Positions 32,637-41,355 of a stretch of DNA of 64,000 bases are shown here, in pieces. The stretch spans positions 1-64,000 of the forward strand of contig JBFWVA010000015.1 in the NCBI GenBank assembly GCA_050246995.1, given 5' to 3'. Position numbers and translations under genes: made by a program. Origin of the DNA: SHVO01 sp050246995 (GTDB lineage Bacteria; Pseudomonadota; Alphaproteobacteria; Rhodospirillales; Rhodospirillaceae). The notes under the pieces were generated by a model that was not told the DNA's origin, ran no database searches, and worked only from the letters and a program-made list of their open reading frames with translations. Every line of letters begins with the position of its first letter. The stretch's first letter is position 1.

Positions 32637-33454
32637 ATGGAAGACACAGCTGCCGTGACGTCGTTCGACGCGCTCGATGCGCGCAATGCCCGGATGGTTG
32701 CCGAATTCTCGTGGCCTGAGCGTCTGCTCTATGGTTTCTCAAAAAACCCGAAGGATGTGTTCGCGTCCGGGGGGCACGCGAAGCCGACCCCGCAATGGAC
32801 GGCGGCCACGGCTTTGCGCGAACTAATTGAGGAGTTTCCGAACTTCAAATCGCTGCTCCGCGGCAAGCGTGTATTGGATTACGGCTGCGGCGACGGCTTT
32901 CAGACCGTGGCGATGGCGCAGGGGGGGCCGCCTTCGCTTTGGGCGTCGATATCGAACGCCAGCGTCTCGACCATGGACAGCGCATGGCGCGCGGGCTCCC
33001 GAATGCGGTGTTCGCCGAGAAAGCGTACGGTGCGTTCGATCTCGCAATTTCACTAAACTCGTTCGAGCATTTCCCGGAGCCGGAGAGGAATCTCGACGAA
33101 CTCGCCTCCGCGATCGTGCCAGGCGGCAAGATCCTGATTACCTTTGGATCCCCGTGGTTGTCGCCCTATGGTTCGCACATGAATTTCTTCACCCATTTTC
33201 CGTGGGTGAACGTGGTGTTCTCCGAGAAAGCGGTGTTCGCCGTGCGCCAGCTTTACCGCGACGACGCGTCCCGCAGCTACTTGCCGGGCATCAACAAGAT
33301 GACCGTTCGACGCTTCGAGAAAATCATCGGCGCCAGCGGTCTCGATGTCGTCTCGCTTGAATATAAGGCCGTGAAGAATCTGCCGGTCCTGTCACATATC
33401 CCAGCGATCCGGGAGTTCTTTATCAACCGCGTCAACTGCATTTTGACCAAGTAA
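32637..33454 (+). pseudogene. SAM-dependent methyltransferase with a frameshift in a G7 run
   Basis: Two adjacent plus-strand frames make one methyltransferase. The first (from ATG 32637, MEDTAAVTSFDALDARNARM) carries the SAM motif GKRVLDYGCGDGFQTVAMA and then breaks down; the second resumes with LGVDIERQRLDHGQRMARG and continues through AISLNSFEHFPEPERNLDE and ITFGSPWLSPYG to the stop at 33454. The switch falls at a run of seven G at 32932-32938; eight G would give an uninterrupted product of about 272 residues. It may be an assembly error, a real mutation, or slippage. AGGAA precedes the start. It diverges from purB. Confidence 0.75.
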
Positions 33455-33553
33455 ACAGGTTCCGGCCCGGCTGGAATCCGGGCTAGCATCTTTCCAAGGG
33501 GCCGCCTTGGGGAAGGGATGCGGCCCCCGATTCACAACGAACCGAGGGGCATC

Positions 33554-35164
33554 ATGAAAATTCTTCCGCGTTTTCGAGCCGCCGTCGCGGCAGCTGCGTT
33601 GCTTGCCGCCGCACCCGCGTGGGCGAAGAGCGTCCCGATGGAGCAGGCCACTATTGCTGATCTTACGGCCGCCATGGCGGCGGGGACGCTGACGGCCGAG
33701 AAGCTTGTGCAGATGTCGATCGCCCGCATAGACGCCTACGATCGTCAGGGCCCAAAGATCCACGCGGTCATCACGTTAAATCCGAAAGCGCTCGATCTCG
33801 CGCGCCAACTCGACGCCGAGCGTAAGGCCGGCAAAGTGCGCGGGGTGCTCCACGGCATTCCCGTTGTACTCAAAGACAACTACGACACGGCCGACATGCA
33901 GACGTCGGGCGGGTCCGTGTTGCTCGAAGGCTCTCTTCCGCCGGACGACGCTTTTATGGTTCGCCGTTTAAAGGAAGCCGGCGCGATCATCCTCGCCAAA
34001 GTGAATATGTCGGAGTTCGCTTCCTCCAGCAGCAACAGCTCGCTTGGCGGCCAGTCTCTCAATCCGCATGATCTCACGCGTCAGCCGTCGGGATCGTCAG
34101 GCGGCACGGGCGTTGCCATCGCTGCGGCATATGCACCGCTGGGCTTCGGCACAGATACAGGCGGTTCGATCCGTGGGCCGTCGACCGTGAACGGGATCGT
34201 AGGGTTGAAGCCGACCCACGGTCTTCTCAGCCGGGACGGCATCATTCCGCTTGCGCTCACGTTCGATACGGGCGGACCGATGACGCGTAACGTCGCCGAC
34301 GTCGCCATCGCGCTCGGAACGATGACGGGGATCGATCCCAACGACGACGCCACCAAAAAAAGCCAAGGCAAGTTCGAGAAGGACTACACCAAATTCCTGA
34401 ACGCCGATTCATTGAAGGGCGCGCGTATCGGTATCGCGCGTGATTTCATGAAACAGGACGAGGAAGTGGATTGGGTGATCGAGAACGCGCTCAAGGTCAT
34501 GAAGGCGAAGGGCGCCACCATCGTCGACGTGAGCTATCCAAAATGGATGCTCGATGCGAAGGGCGAGTTCTACGCGGCCATCCGCAATCCGGAATTCGTG
34601 CCGCAGGTGGCCACGTACCTCAAGACGCTTGGCCCGAAATATCCAAAAAGCCTGCCGGAGATGATCGAGCGCGCGGGGCAATACACCAGTCCCCGTCCGG
34701 ACGGCGCCGGCCCTAATTCGGCGCGCTGGACGCTGTTCCAAACCGAACTCGCGTCGTCGGCGACGCTGTCGGACTATAGATACCTGTCGGTCCGAGATTA
34801 CGGTTTGCCGCTGATGCGCAACGCCATGGAAGGCGTCTTCGCGGTCAACAAGCTCGATGCGATCGTCTATCCGACGGCGCCGAAGCGTCCGCCGGCCATC
34901 GTCGAACCGACGGCGATTCCCGGCGGCGCCGCCAACACGCCGGCCAATTTCGCGAATCTGACAGGTTTTCCCGACCTGATCGTTCCGGCCGGTTTCACCA
35001 ACGACGACCTGCCGGTGGGGATCTCGTTCCTGGGAACGGCCTTCAGTGAGGGGAAAATTCTGGCGTTAGGCTACGCCTACGAACAAGCGAGCCGCGCGCG
35101 GCGTTTGCCGGTGAACACTCCGGCGCTTGCTGGCGAGGCGATTGAAGTGCCGGACGCGCGCTAA
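33554..35164 (+). CDS. Secreted amidase-signature hydrolase
   Basis: The 536-residue protein has a signal peptide (ending PAWA-KS) and an amidase signature domain. The Ser-cisSer-Lys triad is Lys107 (VVLKDNYDT), the SGSSGGTG segment at 179-186, and Ser205 (GTDTGGSIRGPS). Amidases of this kind hydrolyse carboxamides; a periplasmic site suggests peptide or cell-wall derived amides, but the substrate is unknown. ATG 33554 is chosen because it begins the signal peptide. A second, lipoprotein-type amidase lies at 53678. Confidence 0.9.
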   Translation: MKILPRFRAAVAAAALLAAAPAWAKSVPMEQATIADLTAAMAAGTLTAEKLVQMSIARIDAYDRQGPKIHAVITLNPKALDLARQLDAERKAGKVRGVLHGIPVVLKDNYDTADMQTSGGSVLLEGSLPPDDAFMVRRLKEAGAIILAKVNMSEFASSSSNSSLGGQSLNPHDLTRQPSGSSGGTGVAIAAAYAPLGFGTDTGGSIRGPSTVNGIVGLKPTHGLLSRDGIIPLALTFDTGGPMTRNVADVAIALGTMTGIDPNDDATKKSQGKFEKDYTKFLNADSLKGARIGIARDFMKQDEEVDWVIENALKVMKAKGATIVDVSYPKWMLDAKGEFYAAIRNPEFVPQVATYLKTLGPKYPKSLPEMIERAGQYTSPRPDGAGPNSARWTLFQTELASSATLSDYRYLSVRDYGLPLMRNAMEGVFAVNKLDAIVYPTAPKRPPAIVEPTAIPGGAANTPANFANLTGFPDLIVPAGFTNDDLPVGISFLGTAFSEGKILALGYAYEQASRARRLPVNTPALAGEAIEVPDAR

Positions 35165-35197
35165 AAATATCAAACACTTAGCGCTTTAGCGTTTCAG

Positions 35198-35234
35198 ATG
35201 GCGGTTTTAGACAACAAGTGTCTAAAGCCGCCAT
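35198..35234. terminator. Hairpin after the amidase gene
   Basis: ATGGCGGTTTTAGACA (35198-35213) and TGTCTAAAGCCGCCAT (35219-35234) pair in 15 of 16 positions with a 5-base loop. It lies 34 bp after the amidase stop, in an AT-rich stretch before the export operon. Only a weak T-run follows, so it may equally be a repeat element. Confidence 0.5.
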
Positions 35235-35381
35235 TCTCTTATGTGATTTAGCGAACTGTTATCGCGCTTCAAAAATTAATCATATGATTTCAGCAACTTA
35301 GGTCGCGTGAAATTTGTGGCACGGGCTTTGCTCTAGCGGAGGTCGGCGGGTTTTTCCGCCGATAAGGAGCGCTTCCGGCCC

Positions 35382-36692
35382 ATGACCTCCCCAGACCCAC
35401 ACGCGACCCCTCGCGTCATCCACGGCGGAGCCATGGATCGCAAGATCGAAGCGCCGGCTTGGCACAAGCGCGCCAAGCTCGCTGCCGCGGCCGGCGGCAG
35501 CGCTCTTCTTCTCATCGTGCTCGCGGTCTTCATCGCGATGCCCGGCGGCAAGGCCGTGAAGGTCGAAAGCTCCACCGTCACTGTGGGCGAAGTCACGCGC
35601 GGCGCGTTTGAGGATTTCGTGCCCGTGCGCGGTCGGGTCGCGCCGCTGAAGACGGTCTATCTCGACGCCATCGAAGGTGGACGTATCGAGAAGATGTACG
35701 TCGAAGACGGCGCCGAGGTGAAAGCCGGCGACGTCCTTGTGGACCTGTCAAACACGCAGCTGCGCCTCGAAGTGCTGACCCGCGAAGCCGAGGTCGCGCA
35801 GCAAACTAACAACGTGCGCACGCTGGAGCTTAACCTCGAGCAAAGCCGCCTCAACAATCGCCGGGACATGATTGAGGCGGAATACCAAGTGCAGAAGCTC
35901 GGCCGCGCGCTGGAGCGCCGCAAGGCGTTGTTCGCCAATGGCAACAGTTCGAAGGCCGATCTCGAGAATTTGGACGATGAATTCAACTTCCAGAAAAGGA
36001 AGTTCACGCTGCTGAGCGAGACGCTGAAGAACACCGAGCATCTTCAAGAGACGCAGCTCAAGCAGATCAAGGAAACGGCGAAGCGCCTCACCGAGAACCT
36101 GGAAATTGCGCGTCAGAATCTCGACGGCCTGACCGTGCGAGCCCCGGTGGACGGCAAGCTGACCGCGTTCAGCGCCGAAATCGGGCAAAGCCTGGCGAAG
36201 GGTGAACGCCTGGGTCAGATCGATGATCCGGGCCGCCGCAAGATCGCAGCCGACATCGACGAATTCTACCTGAGCCGCGTCGAGCTCGAGCAGACGGCCA
36301 TGCTGTCCTGGAATGGGAAGGATTACACCGCGCGGGTCGCGAAAATCTATCCGCAGGTGCGCGACGGCCATTTTGTCGCCGACCTGGTATTCGCGGACGC
36401 GGAGCCTGCCGATATCCGCCGTGGCCAGACGCTGCAATTGAAACTCACGTTGGGCGATCCCACCGAGGCCCTCTTGATCCCGGACGGCGCGTTTTTCCAG
36501 GACACGGGCGGATCGTGGATTTTCGTGATGGCGCCCGGCGGTGGTGAAGCCGTGCGCCGCAACGTCCGTCTCGGCCGCCGCAATTCGCGCTTCATCGAAG
36601 TGCTCGACGGGCTGGAGCCGGGCGAGAAGGTCGTGACCTCGCCCTACACCACATTCTTGGACAAAGACCGCCTTCAGATCGCGACCAACTGA
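35382..36692 (+). CDS. Periplasmic adaptor (HlyD/MacA-like membrane fusion protein)
   Basis: The 436-residue protein has one N-terminal membrane helix (AAAAGGSALLLIVLAVFIAM, about 35-55), then the adaptor layout: lipoyl halves (VYLDAIEGGRIEKMYVEDGAEVKAGD and NLDGLTVRAPVDGKLTAFSAEIGQSLAKGERLG) flanking a long coiled-coil hairpin (about 130-245), and a beta-barrel/MP domain at the end. It would bridge the inner-membrane ABC transporter and an outer-membrane channel. The ATPase and permease genes follow directly, 19 bp and 26 bp apart. No TolC-type channel gene is in this operon. Confidence 0.9.
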   Translation: MTSPDPHATPRVIHGGAMDRKIEAPAWHKRAKLAAAAGGSALLLIVLAVFIAMPGGKAVKVESSTVTVGEVTRGAFEDFVPVRGRVAPLKTVYLDAIEGGRIEKMYVEDGAEVKAGDVLVDLSNTQLRLEVLTREAEVAQQTNNVRTLELNLEQSRLNNRRDMIEAEYQVQKLGRALERRKALFANGNSSKADLENLDDEFNFQKRKFTLLSETLKNTEHLQETQLKQIKETAKRLTENLEIARQNLDGLTVRAPVDGKLTAFSAEIGQSLAKGERLGQIDDPGRRKIAADIDEFYLSRVELEQTAMLSWNGKDYTARVAKIYPQVRDGHFVADLVFADAEPADIRRGQTLQLKLTLGDPTEALLIPDGAFFQDTGGSWIFVMAPGGGEAVRRNVRLGRRNSRFIEVLDGLEPGEKVVTSPYTTFLDKDRLQIATN

Positions 36693-36711
36693 TCACCAAA
36701 GGGGAATCCAA

Positions 36712-37431
36712 ATGCTGAAACTCTCGAACCTCACCAAGACGTTCCGGACCGACGAAGTCGAAACAACGGCGCTCGATGCCGTGAGTATCGAAATCAAGGA
36801 CGGCGAATTTGTTGCGATTATGGGCCCGTCCGGTTGCGGCAAGTCGACGTTGCTCAATATCATCGGCATGCTCGATACGCCGAGCGCTGGGTCCTATCTG
36901 TTCAAGGGCGAGGAAATCTCGGCCTATAACGAGGCGAAGCTTGCGGACCTGCGCAAGCAGAACCTTGGTTTCATTTTCCAGAGCTTCAATCTGATCGACG
37001 AACTCAGCGTGTTCGAGAACATCGAACTCGCGCTGCTTTATCACGATGTTCCGGCGAAAGGACGCCGCGAACGCGTTGCGGCCGTGATGGAGAAGGTCGG
37101 TATCGCCCACCGCGCCGGGCATAAGCCTGCTCAGCTCTCCGGTGGCCAGCAGCAACGCGTCGCGGTCGCCCGGGCCGTGGTGTCGAACCCGTCACTGATC
37201 CTTGCCGACGAGCCGACCGGAAATCTCGACTCCCAACACGGCGCCGAAGTGATGTCACTTCTTCGGCAGCTCAACAAGGAAGGCACGACGGTCGTCATGG
37301 TGACGCACTCGCGCACCGACGCCGGTCATGCGGGCCGGGTGATCAATGTGCTCGACGGCCATGTCGTGGCCGAAGGCCTGCGTCCCGAGGGCGACGTCGT
37401 GTCGCGTCCGTTTAAATCTGTCGCCGCCTAA
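36712..37431 (+). CDS. ABC transporter ATPase (MacB/LolD-like)
   Basis: The 239-residue ATPase has Walker A GPSGCGKST, the Q-loop region IFQSFNLIDELSVFENIEL, the signature LSGGQQQRVAVARAV and Walker B LILADEPTGNLDS. The LSVFENI and ADEPTGNLD features place it in the MacB/LolD type VII group, which drives mechanotransmission rather than passage through the membrane. It pairs with the 830-residue permease downstream. Confidence 0.94.
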   Translation: MLKLSNLTKTFRTDEVETTALDAVSIEIKDGEFVAIMGPSGCGKSTLLNIIGMLDTPSAGSYLFKGEEISAYNEAKLADLRKQNLGFIFQSFNLIDELSVFENIELALLYHDVPAKGRRERVAAVMEKVGIAHRAGHKPAQLSGGQQQRVAVARAVVSNPSLILADEPTGNLDSQHGAEVMSLLRQLNKEGTTVVMVTHSRTDAGHAGRVINVLDGHVVAEGLRPEGDVVSRPFKSVAA

Positions 37432-37457
37432 TCGACCGGAAGGCGAGGGGAACCATC

Positions 37458-39950
37458 ATGCTCAAGAACTACGTCACGGTTGCTTTCCGCAACCTGCTCA
37501 AAAACCGGCTCTATACGGCGATCAATATCTTCGGTCTCGCGGTCGGTCTTGCGAGCTGCATCTTGATCCTTTTGTACGTGCGTCACGAGACGTCGTACGA
37601 CGAGTGGTTCCCTAATGCCGACCGAGTCTATGCCGTGCAAAGCCGGTTCGACATCCCGGGGCGCGAAGTATTCAAGGCCGGACAAGCGCCGGGGCCGGCG
37701 CGCGACGCGCTGATGAAGGATTTCAGCGAAATCGAGGCGGCGACCCGCGTGACCGAGCAGAACCCAATTATCACGCGCGGCAGCGACGTCTTCCGCGAGC
37801 CCGTGGCGCTGGCCGATCCGAACTTGCTGGAGGTGCTCGACCTTCCGATGGTGAGCGGCGACAAGAAAACCGCGCTTGCGGACGTGTCGTCCATCCTTTT
37901 GTCCGAAAGCATGGCGCAGAAGTATTTCGGTTCCGCCGCCGCGGCCATGGGGCAGACTCTGCCCCTGCATTTCACGAGTATCAGCCTCAAGCGCGACTAC
38001 CGCGTGACGGGCGTATTCAAGGAACTGCCGACCAACACGCACCTCGATATCAAACTGATCGCACCGATCAATGCGGAGGATTGGAAAGGCCGCCCGTGGA
38101 TGCTCGAATCATGGTCGTCGGTTAACACCTCGCTGTACCTCAAGCTGAAGGAAGGCGCGCGTCCCGACGCCATCACGACGGCGCTGCCGGCATTCGAGAA
38201 GCGCAACATTCCCAACATCAACTTCGGTGGTCAGGACTTATCGGTCGCTGATTTCCTCACCATGGATTTGGTGAATCTTAAGGACATCCACCTGCATGGC
38301 GACCGTTCCAATATCGACCGCCCGCCAGGCGATGTGCGCTCGATCGCGGCGTTCACCGTCGTCGCGGCAATGATCCTTCTCATCGCGTGCATCAACTTCA
38401 CCAACCTCGCAACCGCACGCGCCAGCCAGCGTGCCCGTGAAGTAGCGCTACGCAAGGTGCTGGGCGCCCGCCGCTCGCAGCTGGTGTTCCAATTCCTGTC
38501 GGAATCACTGCTGCTGTCGGTTATCGCATTCGCGCTCGCGATCGCTTTCGTCTACGCCGCCTTGCCGGCGTACAACACGATCCTGCAGCGGGACCTGGGC
38601 CTAAATTTCCTAGCCGGCGACCTACTCGTGCCGACGATGGCGGTGCTGATCGTGTTTGTCGGACTGGCGGCCGGTCTTTACCCGGCGCTCTATCTCTCGG
38701 GCTTCCGTCCAGCGCGGATCTTGAAAGCCAATAAGTCCGCGGCTGCAGAAGGCTCGGGGCGCCTGCGCGCAGGCCTTGTCGTCGTTCAATTCGCGATCTC
38801 GATCGGCCTTTTGGTTTGCACGACGGTCATCTACACACAGACGGTCTTTGCCCGAAATATGAATCCCGGCTTCGACCGCACGGGCCTGCTCATCGTCCGC
38901 ATGCCGTTTGGCGATGAATTCAAAGCCCTGCGGACCACCATGGCCGCGGAGGCGGCTAAGGTACAAGGCGTGACGGGTGCGACGTTCAGCAGCGCTATCC
39001 CGACCGACAATGACAGCAACAACAATATTTTCGAAATTCCGGGAAAGCCCAGCCCCAATCCGATCCTAATTTCGAATCGCACGGTCGATTTCAATTACTT
39101 CGAGACGTACAAGATCCCGTTGCTGGCGGGCCGTGTGTTGGAAGCAAGTCGCGGTGGCGACGATTACACCGGCTCGGATGACGACAAGGCCGCGCGCGGC
39201 GGCAACATTCTTCTAAATGAAGCGGCGCTGGGGAAGCTCGGACTGTCTTCTCCGCAGGAAGCCATCGGGAAAGAGTTCCGCATCGGGGTCGGCAATGCCG
39301 ACAAGGACAGCCGTCAGGCAACCGTGACCGTCGTCGGCGTCGTCGGCAATGTGGCCTACCGCTCGGCGCGCGATCCGATCGAGCCGACCTTCTATCAACG
39401 CGACGAGGAGGATTTTTATAACCTCACGGTGCGGACGGACGAGGTTTCGGGCCCGGCGGTCAATGCCGCACTTGAAAAGATCTGGCGTCAGCTGGAGCCG
39501 CAGATTCCGTATCGTTCGGAGTTCATGCAAGTGCGCGTCGATGCGCAGTACGAACAGGAAGAAGCGGAAGCCACGATGTTCGCCGCGTTCAGCGCGCTGG
39601 CGATCATCATTGGCGCCCTCGGTCTCTACGGTCTCGCGCTATTCAGCGCCGAACGGCGCACCAAGGAGATCGGTATCCGTAAAGTGCTGGGCGCCAAGGT
39701 GCAGGACGTCGTGCGTCTGCTGGTGCTGGATTTCTCGAAGCCGGTGCTCATCGCCAACCTCATTGCCTGGCCGGTGGCCTGGTATTTGATGCGCGACTGG
39801 CTCAACGGCTTCGAACATCGCATCGCCCTCAATCCCATGGTCTTCGGCGCCGCCGGCTTCCTCGCGTTGCTGGTTGCCTGGATCACCGTGGGCAGTCACG
39901 CCTTCCGTGCCGCGCAGGAAAACCCGATCCGCGCGCTGCGTTACGAGTAG
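37458..39950 (+). CDS. ABC transporter permease, FtsX/MacB type, duplicated
   Basis: The 830-residue protein starts MLKNYVTVAFRNLLKNRLYTAINIFGLAVG, the typical opening of duplicated FtsX permeases. A first half has an N-terminal helix, a large periplasmic MacB_PCD domain and three helices near 295-430 (VVAAMILLIACINFTNLATARASQRAREVALRKVLGA). A second half repeats this, ending with KEIGIRKVLGAKVQDVVRLLVLDF and ALRYE. Such permeases export or extract lipids, peptides or antibiotics, and some respond to cell-envelope stress. It completes an adaptor-ATPase-permease operon. Confidence 0.92.
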   Translation: MLKNYVTVAFRNLLKNRLYTAINIFGLAVGLASCILILLYVRHETSYDEWFPNADRVYAVQSRFDIPGREVFKAGQAPGPARDALMKDFSEIEAATRVTEQNPIITRGSDVFREPVALADPNLLEVLDLPMVSGDKKTALADVSSILLSESMAQKYFGSAAAAMGQTLPLHFTSISLKRDYRVTGVFKELPTNTHLDIKLIAPINAEDWKGRPWMLESWSSVNTSLYLKLKEGARPDAITTALPAFEKRNIPNINFGGQDLSVADFLTMDLVNLKDIHLHGDRSNIDRPPGDVRSIAAFTVVAAMILLIACINFTNLATARASQRAREVALRKVLGARRSQLVFQFLSESLLLSVIAFALAIAFVYAALPAYNTILQRDLGLNFLAGDLLVPTMAVLIVFVGLAAGLYPALYLSGFRPARILKANKSAAAEGSGRLRAGLVVVQFAISIGLLVCTTVIYTQTVFARNMNPGFDRTGLLIVRMPFGDEFKALRTTMAAEAAKVQGVTGATFSSAIPTDNDSNNNIFEIPGKPSPNPILISNRTVDFNYFETYKIPLLAGRVLEASRGGDDYTGSDDDKAARGGNILLNEAALGKLGLSSPQEAIGKEFRIGVGNADKDSRQATVTVVGVVGNVAYRSARDPIEPTFYQRDEEDFYNLTVRTDEVSGPAVNAALEKIWRQLEPQIPYRSEFMQVRVDAQYEQEEAEATMFAAFSALAIIIGALGLYGLALFSAERRTKEIGIRKVLGAKVQDVVRLLVLDFSKPVLIANLIAWPVAWYLMRDWLNGFEHRIALNPMVFGAAGFLALLVAWITVGSHAFRAAQENPIRALRYE

Positions 39951-39994
39951 TCCGGGTAACCCTCTCCCTCCAAAAAGAAGAAAAGGCAATTATC

Positions 39995-40123
39995 ATGAAG
40001 AAGCTCACAGCCGTGTTTTGTAGTCTTGTGTTGCACGCCATGCTCGTCACCAGTTTCGCCGCTACATCGACGGCGGCCGTGCAGATCGCGGCCGACCGCG
40101 CCGCGCATACCTTGGTGGGATAA
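39995..40123 (+). CDS. Tiny secreted peptide (42 aa) after the permease
   Basis: The frame ATG 39995 to TAA 40123 encodes MKKLTAVFCSLVLHAMLVTS, then FAATSTAAVQIAADRAAHTLVG. The first 25 residues form a plausible Sec signal peptide, leaving a mature part of about 16 residues. AGAAAAGGCAAT lies before the start, and the spacing from the permease is 44 bp. It may be a short peptide exported by the adjacent transporter system or the remnant of a longer gene. No family is known to me. Confidence 0.5.
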   Translation: MKKLTAVFCSLVLHAMLVTSFAATSTAAVQIAADRAAHTLVG

Positions 40124-40239
40124 CGACGTTAATGCCCATGACGGCGGGCGGGGAGGCGCCTGCCGTCATGATTTCACCTCTGGAGAAACCAGAAGCGCGG
40201 CGGTAACGTCATGCCCTGCAATTTCAAAGGGAGGGCCAG

Positions 40240-41001
40240 ATGTTCTACAGAACCAGTGTCGCGCTCACGATTGTGCTCGGTCTCACCGCCGGGTCGTACA
40301 GCTTCGCCGCGGACACCGTGCCGGCGCATATCGCGGCCGCATTGACCGATCAGGGGCGTCCTCAGAAAGACAAGGACCGCGACGCCGAGCGTAAGCCCAG
40401 CGAAATCCTGTCCTTCATCGGCGTCAAGCCGGGCGACAAGGTCGTCGACTTCATTGCGGGCGACGGGTACTTCACGCGCCTATTCGCAAAGGCGGTCGGC
40501 CCGAACGGCAGGGTTTATGCCGTGTCGCCCAACGAACTCAATGCACTCTTGAAAACGGACGCCTCCGCCGCGACAAAGGCGATCGCCGCCGACCCGGCCT
40601 ACAAAAATGTCACCGCGCTCTCGTTGCCGATCAACGAATTCAAGATCCCGGAAAGCGTCGACGTCGTTTGGATCCGGCAGAACTATCACGACTATTACTT
40701 CAAGCCGATCGGTGTGACGGATGCGGCCGCACTGAATAAGGCCATCTACAATTCTCTCAAGCCGGGCGGTCTGTATGTCATCGTCGATCACGCGGCGAAG
40801 GCCGGCAGCGGCGTCGAAGTCGCAACGAGCCTGCACCGCTATGATGTGGAAGCCGTTAAGAAAGAAGTGACGGCGGCCGGATTCAAATTCGAAGGCGAAA
40901 GCAACGTGCTGCGCAATCCGGCGGACGATCTTTCAAAGTCGGTCTTCGACGCCGCCTTGCGCGGCCACACGGATCAGTACGTCCTGAAATTCAGGAGATA
41001 G
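40240..41001 (+). CDS. Secreted class I methyltransferase-like protein
   Basis: The 253-residue product starts with a signal peptide (MFYRTSVALTIVLGLTAGSYSFA-AD). The rest has a methyltransferase fold: GVKPGDKVVDFIAGDGYFTRLFAKAVGPNGRVYAVSPNE as motif I and II, VDVVWIRQNYHDYY as motif IV and SLKPGGLYVIVDHAAK as motif V. Similar predicted periplasmic methyltransferases are common in these bacteria, although SAM is not expected in the periplasm, so it may bind another ligand. AGGGAGGG precedes ATG 40240. It follows the export operon. Confidence 0.82.
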   Translation: MFYRTSVALTIVLGLTAGSYSFAADTVPAHIAAALTDQGRPQKDKDRDAERKPSEILSFIGVKPGDKVVDFIAGDGYFTRLFAKAVGPNGRVYAVSPNELNALLKTDASAATKAIAADPAYKNVTALSLPINEFKIPESVDVVWIRQNYHDYYFKPIGVTDAAALNKAIYNSLKPGGLYVIVDHAAKAGSGVEVATSLHRYDVEAVKKEVTAAGFKFEGESNVLRNPADDLSKSVFDAALRGHTDQYVLKFRR

Positions 41002-41007
41002 GCGCTC

Positions 41008-41343
41008 TTACGGACGCGGATGCTTGGGCTGGTAGAGACTGAGCTTCCCGCCGCCCGGTAATGCAAAGGATGTGATCGAGCCCCAGCGCGCTTCCTGCAC
41101 GTCGGCGCAGGTCACACCCTTTGCTCCGAGCTTGGCCATCTCGGCCTTAAGATCGTCGGTCATGAGATAGAGCTCATGACTGTTCGCCGCGCCGGGGTGG
41201 AAGGCCGCCTCCGCCGGAGGCAGCGCGAAAATCAACCAGCCATGGCCGGCGTCGACATTCTTGAAATCCAGAACGTCGCGAAAGAACGCGCGATCGGCTT
41301 CGGCATCCTTGCTGTAGAGGACGACGTGCGCGCCTGAGATCAT
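41008..41343 (-). CDS. VOC (glyoxalase/bleomycin resistance-like) protein
   Basis: The 111-residue protein has the VOC fold pattern: GAHVVLYSKDAEADRAFFRDVLDFKNVDAGHGWLIFALPPAE in the first module and SHELYLMTDDLKAEMAKL...ITSFALPGGGKLSLYQP in the second. The usual metal ligands can be seen as His6 (or nearby) and Glu residues, but the function cannot be deduced. It is 12 bp downstream of the lactate permease gene on the same strand, and the convergent methyltransferase-like gene ends 6 bp away. Confidence 0.8.
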   Translation of the reverse strand: MISGAHVVLYSKDAEADRAFFRDVLDFKNVDAGHGWLIFALPPAEAAFHPGAANSHELYLMTDDLKAEMAKLGAKGVTCADVQEARWGSITSFALPGGGKLSLYQPKHPRP

Positions 41344-41355
41344 GTGTGCCCGCCT

